A stretch of DNA of 44,912 nucleotides from Candidatus Uhrbacteria bacterium RIFCSPHIGHO2_01_FULL_63_20 (GCA_001791045.1 MGDT01000006.1:1-44912), one strand, 5' to 3'; shown: positions 29,163-37,893, counted from the first letter of the stretch. Translations and numbers: made by a program. Notes: generated by a model not told the origin, from the letters alone.

Positions 29163-30710
29163 TTAACCTTCCAACTTCACGAGCAGCATGTTGCGCGCCT
29201 CCTTGGCGTCCGCGGTCCCTTCGGTCTCCTTCATCACCATGCCGATCAGGAATTGGAGGAGCTGTTTTTCCCCAGCCTTGTAGCGCGCGACCTCGGCGGG
29301 GAAGTTCGCGATCACGCGGTCTACCGCCGTGGCGATCACTCCGGCGTCTTGCATCGCACCCAAGCGCTTGTCCTCCATCACGTGGCTCGGGTCCGCGCCG
29401 CTCTCGAGCATCTCCTCGAGCGCGACCGCGGCGTTCGTCTGGTTGAGCTTGCCGGTGGCCACGAGCACGAGCAGCTCGGCGAAGTTCTCGGCGTCCACCT
29501 TCATCGTGCGCACGTCGCCGCCGCGCGCGGCAAGCGCGCCGAGGAGCTTCGTCGTGAGCCAGGACGACACGAGCTTGCCGATGCGGGAGCGTTCCTTTTC
29601 CCATACCGCTTCCTCGGCGCCGTCGAGTTCGGGAAGTGCCTGCAGCCAGGCGTGCATCTCGGAGAATACCGCCTCGGCGAAATCCGCGAGGGAGGGGTCT
29701 TCCACGATCTGGCGCGCATCCTCGCCCTTGAGCGCGTATTCCGAAACGAACCGCGCGCGCTTGGCGGAGGGGAGCTCGGGCATCTTGGCGCGTTCGACGT
29801 CGGCGAGTTCGGAGAGTTCGAGCGGGGGGAGGTCAGGCTCGGGGAAGTAGCGGTAGTCGCCCTCGGCCTCCTTCACGCGCTGCGGCTCGGTCTTTTGAAG
29901 CGCGTCGTTCCACCCGCGCGTGGTGGATTCCGCGGGCGGGCTGTCGGCCTCCCACAGCTCGCCCTGACGCTTGATTTCGTAGGCGAGGGCTCGCTCCACG
30001 TGCCGGAACGAGTTCAGGTTTTTCACCTCGGTCTTGGGGTGGAACTTGGGGCCCACGACGTTGCCGTCCGCGTCCAACTCGCGCATGGACACGTTCGCGT
30101 CGCATCGAAGCTGGCCTTTCTCCATGTCCGCATCGCTGACTCCAAGCGTCCGCGCGATGAGGCGGAGTTCGGTGAGGAACGCCTTGGCCTCGGCGGGCGA
30201 GCGGAAATCCGGCCCGGTCACGATCTCGACGAGCGGCACGCCGGCGCGGTTGAAATCCACGTAGGTCTGTGCCAGCCCTGAGCCGGTCGAAGGGTGCACG
30301 TTCTTGGCCGCGTCCTCCTCGAGATGCGCGCGTTCGATGCGGATCGTGGCCACCGGACGAGGAGCGTCCTTCGCGTGCACCTCGAACGTCAATTCCCCTT
30401 CCGATGCGATCGGCTGGTCGTATTGCGAGATCTGGTACCCCTTCGGGAGGTCGGGGTAGAAATAATGCTTGCGGTCGAATTTGGAACGCGGCGCGATGGC
30501 ACAGCCCAGCGCAAGCCCCATGCGCACGCCCATCTTCACCGCTTCGGCGTTCACCACCGGCAGCGTCCCAGGTTGCCCAAGACACACCGGACAGGTATTG
30601 GCGTTGGGCGCGGCCCCGGCCTCGTGCGCCGGGCAGCCGCAAAACATCTTGGTCTTCGTCTTGAGCTGGACGTGGATCTCCAACCCGATGACGGGCTCCA
30701 GTCGTTTCAT
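29163..30710 (-). CDS. gatB: Aspartyl/glutamyl-tRNA amidotransferase subunit B
   Basis: The protein has 515 residues. GLEIHVQLKTKTKMFCGCP opens the protein, followed by the zinc-site NTCPVCLGQPGTLPVVN, the FDRKHYFYPDLPKGYQISQYDQPI segment (all GatB hallmarks), and CDANVSMR. The C-terminal YqeY-like tail (MLESGADPSHVMEDKRLG... FLIGMVMKETEGTADAKEARNMLLVKL) is complete. With GatA and GatC it converts mischarged Glu-tRNA-Gln or Asp-tRNA-Asn, so the genome probably lacks a direct GlnRS or AsnRS. Between AKNVH and TYVDFNRAG the protein has an extra PSTGSGLAQ, encoded by a small palindromic repeat; GatB proteins normally have only a short linker there. Confidence 0.96.
   Translation of the reverse strand: MKRLEPVIGLEIHVQLKTKTKMFCGCPAHEAGAAPNANTCPVCLGQPGTLPVVNAEAVKMGVRMGLALGCAIAPRSKFDRKHYFYPDLPKGYQISQYDQPIASEGELTFEVHAKDAPRPVATIRIERAHLEEDAAKNVHPSTGSGLAQTYVDFNRAGVPLVEIVTGPDFRSPAEAKAFLTELRLIARTLGVSDADMEKGQLRCDANVSMRELDADGNVVGPKFHPKTEVKNLNSFRHVERALAYEIKRQGELWEADSPPAESTTRGWNDALQKTEPQRVKEAEGDYRYFPEPDLPPLELSELADVERAKMPELPSAKRARFVSEYALKGEDARQIVEDPSLADFAEAVFSEMHAWLQALPELDGAEEAVWEKERSRIGKLVSSWLTTKLLGALAARGGDVRTMKVDAENFAELLVLVATGKLNQTNAAVALEEMLESGADPSHVMEDKRLGAMQDAGVIATAVDRVIANFPAEVARYKAGEKQLLQFLIGMVMKETEGTADAKEARNMLLVKLEG
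30276..30294 (-). repeat. In-frame CCCTTCGACCGGCTCAGGG element in gatB
   Basis: On the - strand CCCTTCGACCGGCTCAGGG is an imperfect palindrome (CCCT...AGGG). It encodes the PSTGSG insert. From memory, near-identical sequences that read as PFDRLRAG or STGSG in various frames recur widely in CPR and other bacterial genomes. Confidence 0.75.
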
Positions 30711-30732
30711 ACCCTAGGAGCCTAGCGCAAGG

Positions 30733-31605
30733 CTATTGTCCCTTCAAGCTCCGGTACACGATCACGTTCGCGAGCACGATGGCCGGATTCACCAGCACGG
30801 CGGCCACGGCCGGGAAGATGCTGTCCGTGATCGTGACGAGCCGCACCTGCACGTCGGCGTTGAGACCGGCTGCGGCGGACACGGCCATGCCGGCCACTAC
30901 GGCGAGCACGGCGCCGACCACGATCCCGACCACGATGAACACGGCGTTCGGGATGAGGATGCGCACGAGCACCGGCCAGAAGCGGCCGGTCACGAGCGAT
31001 CGGCTTGCCGTTAGCGCCGCCTTGGCGCGCGCGCCGTCGATCGCGAACGCGTACGTCGAGAACGCGTACGCCACGGCCCAGCGCACCGTGAGCACGGCCG
31101 CCACCACGACGCCGGCCACGAGCAGGACGTTTGCAAGCGCCGTGAGGGCGCCCAGTTTCGTGGCGGTCGCGATCACGGTAAGGATCATCCCCGGCACGAT
31201 CCCGATCGCGAGCGCGCCCAGCATCACCAGGAACACGAGCACGCTCACGAGCGCGGCGCCCCAGAAGCTCTTCCACGCGTCACGCAGGGCCGTCTTCACG
31301 TCCAAGCGGCGTCCCGAAAGCTTCGCGTCCGCGAGCCTTGCCATCGCGAGGAAGGTCCACACCCCGAGCACGGGCGCGACCACCGCGTTCGCGATCCAAA
31401 ACAGCGCCGTGCCGGCCCCTTCGAGCGCCGTGAGCGGCGCGCCGGACACCAGCTTGGTGGCGGTGGGGTAGAACGCGAGCGCGATCACGTCGAGGAGCGC
31501 CACCACCAGCATCCATCCGCTCACGCTCATGAAATCGACGAACGAGGACCGGTAGGATTCCCAGCTGCGGTCGATGATCTCGCCGATGGAAACGAGTTTG
31601 GGCAT
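30733..31605 (-). CDS. Multi-pass membrane protein
   Basis: The protein has 290 residues from the ATG at 31605 (MPKLVSIGEIIDRSWESYRSSF). An amphipathic N-terminus precedes about six long hydrophobic segments (residues near 27-47, 66-90, 117-145, 150-180, 210-240 and 255-280). It has the style of the 'glycerophosphoryl diester phosphodiesterase membrane domain'/DUF975-like proteins, with short soluble loops carrying LxDAWKSFWG and SRSLVTGRFWPVLVRI. No substrate is inferred. Its start is 1 base past the stop of tmk, so the two are cotranscribed. Confidence 0.65.
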   Translation of the reverse strand: MPKLVSIGEIIDRSWESYRSSFVDFMSVSGWMLVVALLDVIALAFYPTATKLVSGAPLTALEGAGTALFWIANAVVAPVLGVWTFLAMARLADAKLSGRRLDVKTALRDAWKSFWGAALVSVLVFLVMLGALAIGIVPGMILTVIATATKLGALTALANVLLVAGVVVAAVLTVRWAVAYAFSTYAFAIDGARAKAALTASRSLVTGRFWPVLVRILIPNAVFIVVGIVVGAVLAVVAGMAVSAAAGLNADVQVRLVTITDSIFPAVAAVLVNPAIVLANVIVYRSLKGQ

Positions 31606-31606
31606 A

Positions 31607-32278
31607 TCAGGTGAGGAAGAATTCCGAGACGTTTTTCCAAATGAGTTCATGGACCTCTTCCTTGCTCAGGAGGCGGTCCCCGTCCATGCATTCGATCAGG
31701 CGGAACCTGGGGAACCGGGCGGCCATGTCAAGATAGCACTCCTCGCCGTTGCGCAGGTATTCGATGTCGCTCTCCACGATGTCGAGGCCGGTCTTGCCGT
31801 CTTTCGCTCCCGCCTGCCGTTTCAGCTCGATCGCGATGTCCGCCGGGACGTGCAGGACGAGGTTCAAGTCCGGACGCGGGATGCCCATGATCTCGTGCTC
31901 GAGCTCGTCGTTCCAGGCGAAGTACGCGTCGCGTTCCGCACGGTCCTTGATGTACGACCCTTGGTGGCCCATGTTGCTCGCCACGTAGCGGTCGGTCACG
32001 ACATGCGTTCCGGCCATCATCGCCTGACGGATCTCCGGAGCCGCGTCGAAGCGGTCGAGCGCGTAGAAGATGGAGGCACGCTTCCCGAAACTGTCCGAGG
32101 CCGGGCCGAACCCGCCGCGTAGGAATTTCTCGACGAAATACGCCGAGGGTTTCCCGTATCGAGGGAACGAGATGGAGTGCACGGGCAGGCCCTCGCGTCG
32201 CATGCGGGCGATGAGCAGCTCGGTCTGGGTCTTTTTCCCCGCGCCGTCCGTCCCGTCGATCACGATGAACCTGGGCAT
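31607..32278 (-). CDS. tmk: Thymidylate kinase
   Basis: The protein has 223 residues. The P-loop is GTDGAGKKTQ (residues 9-18), the K-T-Q form common in small dTMP kinases. SFPRYGKPSAYFVEKFL (DR/FPR region), DRYVASNMGHQG (the DRY/DRW substrate motif, near residue 97) and PRPDLNLVLHVPADIAIELK with a lid-like KDGKTGLDIVE follow. It phosphorylates dTMP to dTDP. A TATAAT box lies on the - strand at about 32290-32295, giving it its own promoter despite the dut gene just upstream. Confidence 0.93.
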   Translation of the reverse strand: MPRFIVIDGTDGAGKKTQTELLIARMRREGLPVHSISFPRYGKPSAYFVEKFLRGGFGPASDSFGKRASIFYALDRFDAAPEIRQAMMAGTHVVTDRYVASNMGHQGSYIKDRAERDAYFAWNDELEHEIMGIPRPDLNLVLHVPADIAIELKRQAGAKDGKTGLDIVESDIEYLRNGEECYLDMAARFPRFRLIECMDGDRLLSKEEVHELIWKNVSEFFLT

Positions 32279-32302
32279 ACCCGTCGAGGATTATAGCAGA
32301 AA

Positions 32303-32737
32303 TCACCCGGTGCTGCCCCATCCGCCGCGGCTGGGCGCGTCCAAGGCCGTCACCTCTTCAAAGGCCGCCCGGGAAATGGGAAGGATCATCCCCTGGCAGA
32401 GTCGTTCGCCCTTGCGCACGACGACGTCAGCGTCCGTCGCGTTCTGCAGTCCGAGCAGGATCTCATCGTCCGGCCCGCAGAAATCCATGTCTACGATGCC
32501 GATGGAATGGGGGACGATCAGGCCTTTCTTGCGGAACAGGGATGAGCGCGGGGCGACCACGAGCGCGTGGCCTTCCGGGACGCACACGACCAGCCCGGTG
32601 CGCAGGCGGACCTGTCCGCCAGGAGGGATGACGGCGTCTTCGACCACGGCAAGGTCGAATGCGCACGCGCCGATGGTCTGATACGCGGGAATCTCGGCGT
32701 CCGGATGCCGGCGGAAGATCTTCACGGGGATAGGCAT
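32303..32737 (-). CDS. dut: dUTP diphosphatase
   Basis: The protein has 144 residues, normal for the trimeric enzyme. The five motifs are visible: ACAFDL (motif I; the usual G before A-DL is shifted), PRSSL (II), GIVDMDFCGPDDE (III, catalytic D), GERLCQGMI (IV) and SRGGWGSTG (V). It hydrolyses dUTP to dUMP, keeping uracil out of DNA and feeding thymidylate synthase. It precedes tmk on the same strand by 24 bases and follows a terminator, so it heads a dut-tmk-(membrane protein) unit, though tmk has its own -10 box. Confidence 0.93.
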   Translation of the reverse strand: MPIPVKIFRRHPDAEIPAYQTIGACAFDLAVVEDAVIPPGGQVRLRTGLVVCVPEGHALVVAPRSSLFRKKGLIVPHSIGIVDMDFCGPDDEILLGLQNATDADVVVRKGERLCQGMILPISRAAFEEVTALDAPSRGGWGSTG

Positions 32738-32762
32738 ATCCCGGGCATTGTGAACGGAAAAG

Positions 32763-32786
32763 AAAAATGACGCCAGATGGCGTCAT
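32763..32786 (-). terminator. Intrinsic terminator of the 174-residue gene
   Basis: ATGACGCCA (32767-32775) pairs with TGGCGTCAT (32778-32786), running into TTTTTCTTTT on the - strand. Confidence 0.85.
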
Positions 32787-32801
32787 GCGCGCGCGTCAGG
32801 G

Positions 32802-33326
32802 TCAGGCAGGAGCGTCTTCCGCGAACCCGGCCATGTCCACGCCTTGGCAGCGATCGAGCCCGCCGTCGTCGGGGTCGATCACCCCGTAGACGAACTCCGC
32901 GAGCCGGTCCGCGAGCCACTCGACAAGCTCGTCGTCGGTCGGGACCTTGTAGGCGCGGACGTCGTATTCCGCCTCGCGCAGCGCCGCCTCGATCGCGTCG
33001 TCGCCGATCGCGATGCCGATCCGTCCGCCGTCCCCGCACACCGTCTCGTTCACGGACACGCGGTCGAATCCGTAGGGATGCCCGTCGCGAGTGGTGCGGG
33101 CCGCGAACATCCCCGCGAGCTCGAGCGCGTCGACGAGGATCTCGTCGCAGAACTTGTAGATGTACGCGTCGTCGGGGTCGGTGGGTGAGCGGGTGCTCAC
33201 GGCGAGGACCGGCGCCGCCTGTTTGGGGAACCGGCTCAGCACGTCGGCCACGATGATGGCGGCGTTCATGCCGGGCGGCTCTTTGACCAACACGATCGGA
33301 CAGACCCGCAATTCCTCGGTGAGCAT
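32802..33326 (-). CDS. Acidic protein of unknown function
   Basis: The protein has 174 residues, starting at the ATG at 33326 (MLTEELRVCPIVLVKEPPGMNAAI) with a GGGAGG Shine-Dalgarno upstream. It is soluble and acidic, with an N-terminal alpha/beta look (VLVKEPPGMNAAIIVADVLSRF, VLAVSTRSPTDPDDAYIYKF) and a helical EALELAGMFAARTT-like middle, then RIGIAIGDDAIEAALREAEYDVRAYKVPTDDELVEWLADRLAEFVYGV. There are scattered cysteines but no paired knuckles. I do not recognise a family. It is divergent from thyX and monocistronic. Confidence 0.6.
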   Translation of the reverse strand: MLTEELRVCPIVLVKEPPGMNAAIIVADVLSRFPKQAAPVLAVSTRSPTDPDDAYIYKFCDEILVDALELAGMFAARTTRDGHPYGFDRVSVNETVCGDGGRIGIAIGDDAIEAALREAEYDVRAYKVPTDDELVEWLADRLAEFVYGVIDPDDGGLDRCQGVDMAGFAEDAPA

Positions 33327-33469
33327 GCCTTCCTCCCTTTGTGACAGGCGGCGCGAATCATAGGCCAAAACCGTCCTTCCGTCAAGGTGCCCACACCCCT
33401 GTGCACAACCCTCTTGTGGCGGGGGAATGGGCTGTTACCATGCGCTGGCAACGGAGGAGGTTGCCGCGT

Positions 33470-35311
33470 ATGGAGAACCAGGATGTCCAGTTCGTGCGTA
33501 AGAGCGTCGAAGACCGACGCGCGGTCTTCGAGCGGGTCACCCGCGGGGTCGACGGGACCCAGACGCGCGACGAGGTCGTCGCGTTCGGGGACGGGGAATC
33601 CGTCCCGTACCGTTCCTTCATCGAGAAAGGGGTGTTCGAGCTTGCCCGGCCGTTCCTGCATTCGCCGGATTCCAACGTCACGGCGCTCGACACGAAGAAG
33701 CTCGCGGGGCTGTGCGGGGCCATGCTCGCGCGCCAAAGCCGCATCCCGGGCACGGTCGTCGAGGTGCTCGTGAAGGAATTCTTGGTGACCACGCCCGAGG
33801 AGGCCGCCGAGCTCGGGGTCGCCGTGGGCGAGATCAAGACGAAGAAGCTCGAGGGGATCATCGAGCGCGTGCTCATCCAGTACGGGGACGACTCCGTGCA
33901 GGAGCTCGAGCACGCCACGGTGCTGTTCAACTCGGTGAGCAACCTGGCGACCAAGATCATCGAGGACCGCCGGCTCGCGGGATTCATCGAGCAGTCCAGC
34001 CGCTACGTGCTCTACACCGAGCGCGACCCGGTCACCGGGCAGTGGCTGTACCTGCGCGAGAAGCGGATCATGGGAAGCGCGCATGGGGAAGAGTACGTGC
34101 GCCTCATGGACCGCCTGTTTCAGATGTACGCGCGGCTCGCGGAGGCGCTCACCGGGCACTACAAGACGTTGAAGCCCATCGCCGAGGCGACCTACGACAT
34201 CCGTGGCGACGGGACCAAGCTCCGGCTCGACGAGCTCACGGACGAGAAGGAGATCAAGGAATTCAACCGCGTCTATAAGTTCGACCTCAAGACCCGCGCC
34301 TGCGACACGGCGCGCATCGTCCTTCCGGCCTCCACCATCACCAACCTGGCGATGGTGGGGAACGGCCGCAGCTTCGAGCACCTGCTCAAGCGCCTGTATT
34401 CCTCGGGGAACCCCGAGTACGCGGACCTGGCCGGCCGATTGCATGAGACGCTCAACCGGTTCATCCCCAAATACGTGAAGCGGGCTTCTCCCGAGGGGGA
34501 ACGGCACATGATGGAGCCGGAGCGCGTGGCGCGGCAGCAGATCGAGCGGGAATTCCCGGAGTTCCGGAAATTCGAGCGGTCCTGGAAGGAGGTCGAGTGG
34601 GTGGAGACGCCGGAATTGATTTCCGACTCGTCGGAGCCCATTTGGCATCTGCTCGCCGCGAGCTACTACCCGCACGTGCGAGTGCCGTTTCACCAGATCG
34701 TCCGTCGGTTCATGACCGTGCGCAGGGAGAAACTGGTCGCGCTTTTGAAGGAGATCGTGGGGGAGCGCGAGACCCGTCGCGACCGCGCCGGCCGCGCGTT
34801 CGAGCATGGGTACCCGTGCGCGTTCGAGATCGTTGGCAACTTCGGCATCTTCCGCGACCTGCATCGCCATCGCATCCTCACCCAGCAGCGACAGCTGCTC
34901 AACCCGCACCTGGGCTTCACCGTCCCCAAGGACGTGGAAGACGTCGGGATGAAGGAAGAGGTGCTCGCGCTCGTCGCGAAGGTCGGCGCGCTCTACGACA
35001 AGCTCGAAGCCGCGGTGGGCCCGGAGGCGGCGCAATATTGCGTCACCTTCGGCCACCACATCCGGTTCATGATGGGGTTCAACCTGCGCGAGGCGCAGCA
35101 CCTGTGCGAGATCCGCTCGATCCCGCAGGGCCACCCCGATTACCGCCGCGTGGTGCAGAAGATGCACGCGGAGATTTCCCGTCGCGCCCCATGGATCGAC
35201 GAGATCGGATTGCTCTGCCACGTGGACCACAACGATTACCCGTGGTCCCGCGCCGCGTCCGAGGCCAGGCAGTCGGCCAAGCGGCTGGAAAAGGGGATTA
35301 CGGAGGAGTGA
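33470..35311 (+). CDS. thyX: Double-domain ThyX-like thymidylate synthase
   Basis: The protein has 613 residues, more than twice a single ThyX (about 220-250). The start is the ATG at 33470, after GGAGGAGG. The first half has YGDDSVQELEHATVLFNSVSNLATKIIEDRRLAGFIEQSSRYV (near residues 143-180), where the ThyX motif RHRxxSxNxxSxRY appears as DRRLAGFIEQSSRY. The second half has FGIFRDLHRHRILTQQRQLL (near residue 460), keeping RHR but not SRY, and the C-terminal AQHLCEIRSIPQGHPDYRRVVQKM. The halves look complementary, as if one active site were split over two domains. ThyX makes dTMP from dUMP with FAD and methylene-folate. dut and tmk lie divergently next door. A terminator follows. Confidence 0.85.
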   Translation: MENQDVQFVRKSVEDRRAVFERVTRGVDGTQTRDEVVAFGDGESVPYRSFIEKGVFELARPFLHSPDSNVTALDTKKLAGLCGAMLARQSRIPGTVVEVLVKEFLVTTPEEAAELGVAVGEIKTKKLEGIIERVLIQYGDDSVQELEHATVLFNSVSNLATKIIEDRRLAGFIEQSSRYVLYTERDPVTGQWLYLREKRIMGSAHGEEYVRLMDRLFQMYARLAEALTGHYKTLKPIAEATYDIRGDGTKLRLDELTDEKEIKEFNRVYKFDLKTRACDTARIVLPASTITNLAMVGNGRSFEHLLKRLYSSGNPEYADLAGRLHETLNRFIPKYVKRASPEGERHMMEPERVARQQIEREFPEFRKFERSWKEVEWVETPELISDSSEPIWHLLAASYYPHVRVPFHQIVRRFMTVRREKLVALLKEIVGERETRRDRAGRAFEHGYPCAFEIVGNFGIFRDLHRHRILTQQRQLLNPHLGFTVPKDVEDVGMKEEVLALVAKVGALYDKLEAAVGPEAAQYCVTFGHHIRFMMGFNLREAQHLCEIRSIPQGHPDYRRVVQKMHAEISRRAPWIDEIGLLCHVDHNDYPWSRAASEARQSAKRLEKGITEE

Positions 35312-35316
35312 CGACG

Positions 35317-35345
35317 AGACGGGACCGCGAGGCCCCGTCTTTTTC
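35317..35345 (+). terminator. Intrinsic terminator of thyX
   Basis: AGACGGG (35317-35323) pairs with CCCGTCT (35334-35340), followed by TTTTC. Confidence 0.8.
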
Positions 35346-35354
35346 ATCCGTGAG

Positions 35355-35378
35355 CAAAACGCTCCGGCCGGAGCGTTT
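35355..35378 (-). terminator. Intrinsic terminator of the LCP-family gene
   Basis: AAACGCTCCGG / CCGGAGCGTTT is a perfect palindrome at 35357-35378, read on the - strand into TTTTGC. It abuts the stop codon. Confidence 0.75.
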
Positions 35379-36754
35379 CATTCACCGGTCTCTTGAGCCG
35401 CGCGGTCGCGTTCGCGGATGAGTCCGGCGAGGAGTTCGCGGCCCTGTCGTTCGGAGGCGTCGAGGCCGAGCGTCTCCTTCTCGATCACGAACGCGGTCGC
35501 GAGGTCGAGGGCGCCCTCGGCGTCCCCGCCGTCCGAAAGCGCATGCGCCGCGCGTTCGACGAGCGCGAAGTGCATGTGCTCGCGCTGCACCTCGTCCTCC
35601 ACCTGCAACCAGATCTCCTTCTCCACGAGGTCGTCCACGGGTTGTGCCGAGGCGAGACGTCCGTACAGGTACGCCAACAGCTCGGATCGCACGTCGTCGG
35701 TCGTCGCCCCCGAATAATCCTTTTCCGGCAGGCGCTTCGCGAGCGACGCGTAGAATCCTTCCAGGTCGCTGAGCGGATGCTGGGGATCGAAGTGGCGCTC
35801 GACCGTGGGATACGGCGGCTTCATGGAGAGCGTGATCCGCTCGGGGTGCGTGGAGATGTCCGACGCGATCAACGCCCGGAGCAGGGCATAGGCGGTGTCG
35901 AAATCCACGTCCGTGTCCACGAACGAGTAGAACACGCGCGCGAGCGGCACGGCGACCGGGTCCTTGAAACGGTCGATGTGCGCCACGACGAGGTCTTTCA
36001 TGAACGTGGCCTGGTTGCGGCTGCGCTGCGGTTCGCCGATCGCGTAACTTTGCCGGTGACGCAGCCACTGGAGCCCTTCGGTCGCCGGCAGCCCGAGCAG
36101 GCGCAGCACGCCCATGGTTTGCGAGAATCCCACCGTGACGCGGTAATCGACGTTCGTCCCAAGCACCCCCTCGATCTTCTTCACCCCGTAATCCAACCCC
36201 ATGAACGCGCAGGCGTTCGCGAGATAGGACTCCTGCGAGATGAACGCGCGTTCGACCAGTTCGTCGCGCTGCGCGGGGGTGAGCGGGGCAGGAAGTTTGG
36301 CCGGTTCGGAAACCGGAACAGGCCCCACGCCGTCTTCCGGGGGTTTGATCGGGGGTTCGTCGAGCTTTTTGAGCGCCGCTTCCTTGTCCAGTTTCTCCCA
36401 ATCCAGTTTTTCTTTCGGGATGTACGCGTATGTCCCGCGCGGCACGGAGGTGATGGCCACGGTCCAGCGCGTGGTGTCGATCGCGAACAGGTGGATGGCG
36501 TCGCAGTGGGGCTCCTGGTCCTCCTTGCGCGCGTCGAGACCGAGCAGCAGGACGCGGATGGTCCCGGAATCCGGCAGCTCGCCCGCTCCAACCTGGCGAT
36601 TCTCGTCCGAACGCCTGGCGATCGTCTCTTCCACGACGTCTTCGATCGACTTCTCGTGCACGCCGAACGCCGAAGCGGTCGCGAAAAATCCGGTCATCAT
36701 GAGGAGGATCGGAAACACGAAGATGATGAGGGCTCGTCCCGCTCGGCGACGCAT
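35378..36754 (-). CDS. LytR-CpsA-Psr (LCP) family-like membrane protein
   Basis: The protein has 458 residues. An N-terminal TM segment (residues 8-30, ALIIFVFPILLMMTGFFATAS) anchors an extracellular domain that begins TIRVLLLGLDARKEDQEPHCDAIHLFAIDTTRWTVAITSVPRGTYAYIP (near residues 64-112). This is the LCP opening, with the D-x-R and the SDT-like region as HCDAIHLF. SRNQATFMKDLV (near residue 240) matches the LCP arginine motif. LCP enzymes link polymers to peptidoglycan. The domain is unusually long and carries a proline-rich insert (residues near 134-158) and an acidic C-terminus. The catalytic aspartate and arginines seem kept, but the match is distant, so transferase activity is a guess. 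Confidence 0.75.
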   Translation of the reverse strand: MRRRAGRALIIFVFPILLMMTGFFATASAFGVHEKSIEDVVEETIARRSDENRQVGAGELPDSGTIRVLLLGLDARKEDQEPHCDAIHLFAIDTTRWTVAITSVPRGTYAYIPKEKLDWEKLDKEAALKKLDEPPIKPPEDGVGPVPVSEPAKLPAPLTPAQRDELVERAFISQESYLANACAFMGLDYGVKKIEGVLGTNVDYRVTVGFSQTMGVLRLLGLPATEGLQWLRHRQSYAIGEPQRSRNQATFMKDLVVAHIDRFKDPVAVPLARVFYSFVDTDVDFDTAYALLRALIASDISTHPERITLSMKPPYPTVERHFDPQHPLSDLEGFYASLAKRLPEKDYSGATTDDVRSELLAYLYGRLASAQPVDDLVEKEIWLQVEDEVQREHMHFALVERAAHALSDGGDAEGALDLATAFVIEKETLGLDASERQGRELLAGLIRERDRAAQETGE

Positions 36755-36795
36755 ACACGTATGAAGCTACGCCAAGCGAACGAAAGGAGCAATGA

Positions 36796-37893
36796 TCAGC
36801 CGATCTTGAAGTGCTTGGAAAGGCGCGGTCCGGTCTGGCGGTAGTAGTTGGACACGAGGCTCGCGTCGCCGTAGCAGATCTCGCTCGGGGCCGTGAGGCG
36901 CTCGAACACCATCTGGCACACGGGCTGGCCGTCGCGCAGCACGAAATCGCGGTCATGCGTGAACACTTCGAGCACTGCGGGCGTCCCCATGGTCTCGCCC
37001 TCCCGACCGTATCCCCAGCCCGGATCGAAGAACCCGGCGTAATGCGATCGGAACTCGCCCATCGTGACGTCGTAGGGGAGCATCTCGGCCGCGAACTCGC
37101 GCGGGACGCGGAGGAACTCCTTGGTGGCCAGGATGTAAAATTCCCCGCGGCGCATCACGAACTGGCCGTCCGGCGGCCGCACGATCGGCTCGAAGAACTC
37201 GCGCGGGTCATGGTCGCGCCTCGCGTAGTCGAGCATGCGCCCCATGGTCGGGCCGCAGCGGTAGCCGACCACGTCGTGGCTCGTGAGGTCGAGCGTCATG
37301 CTGATCCCCGGCTGGTTGGCGAGCTTGCGCAGCGGGAGCGCGACCCCGTCCGCGTCGCGCAAAAACCCGTAGCGCGCGTACTCGCGTCGAAGCTCGTCGG
37401 CTTCGAGGTGCGCGTTGCCGGTGAAGAACCGCATCTGGTTCAATCGTTCGCCGTAGCCCAGGCGCACCGGAAAGGATTTGGGCGTCACCTCGAGCCATAG
37501 CTCGCCGCGGTAGCCGCGCGGGACGTAGTCGAACGCCGGGACCCCGTTCGCGATCAGGCGCGTCTGCAGATTGATGCGGCCCGAGGAGGACTTGTTGTTG
37601 GTGGTGCCGAACACGCCCGACGGGAGGTCGAGCAGCTCGTTCAGCCGGATCCAGTAGATCCCGTTCAACTCGAGCGGCTGGGTGAGGGAAGCGGGGAACA
37701 AGATGCCGCGCTTCAGGATGTCGCGGATCTTCTCGCCCGGCTGGGGAAGGAAGCTGCCGCGCATGCGGTACAGCTCGCCCGACACGGACAGGTCCAGGCT
37801 CGAGGGCTGCAACGAGCCTTCGTCGGCCTCGCGCACGGCGCCATGGCGCAGGAGTTCGCGGATATGTTGGATGGCGAGGGCGGCGGAACCCAT
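36796..37893 (-). CDS. dcd: Two-domain 2'-deoxycytidine 5'-triphosphate deaminase (Dcd-type)
   Basis: The protein has 365 residues from the ATG at 37893 (MGSAALAIQHIREL). SLQPSSLDLSVSGELYRM is the DCD/dUTPase-fold opening. TNNKSSSGRINLQTRL and YRGELWLEVTP carry the first domain's phosphate-binding S-S-x-R and its catalytic glutamate. The second domain repeats the fold, with GGYDVTMGEFRSHYAGFFDPGWGYG and TPAVLEVFTHD. Length and layout match the two-domain deaminases known from alphaproteobacteria. It makes dUTP from dCTP, feeding dut. No good Shine-Dalgarno precedes the start; an in-frame extension to 37956 is possible. Confidence 0.85.
   Translation of the reverse strand: MGSAALAIQHIRELLRHGAVREADEGSLQPSSLDLSVSGELYRMRGSFLPQPGEKIRDILKRGILFPASLTQPLELNGIYWIRLNELLDLPSGVFGTTNNKSSSGRINLQTRLIANGVPAFDYVPRGYRGELWLEVTPKSFPVRLGYGERLNQMRFFTGNAHLEADELRREYARYGFLRDADGVALPLRKLANQPGISMTLDLTSHDVVGYRCGPTMGRMLDYARRDHDPREFFEPIVRPPDGQFVMRRGEFYILATKEFLRVPREFAAEMLPYDVTMGEFRSHYAGFFDPGWGYGREGETMGTPAVLEVFTHDRDFVLRDGQPVCQMVFERLTAPSEICYGDASLVSNYYRQTGPRLSKHFKIG

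Noticed and set aside
33266-35347. A - strand open frame of about 690 codons opposite thyX
   Set aside because: It is a shadow of the ThyX-like gene. It has no Shine-Dalgarno or recognisable domain.
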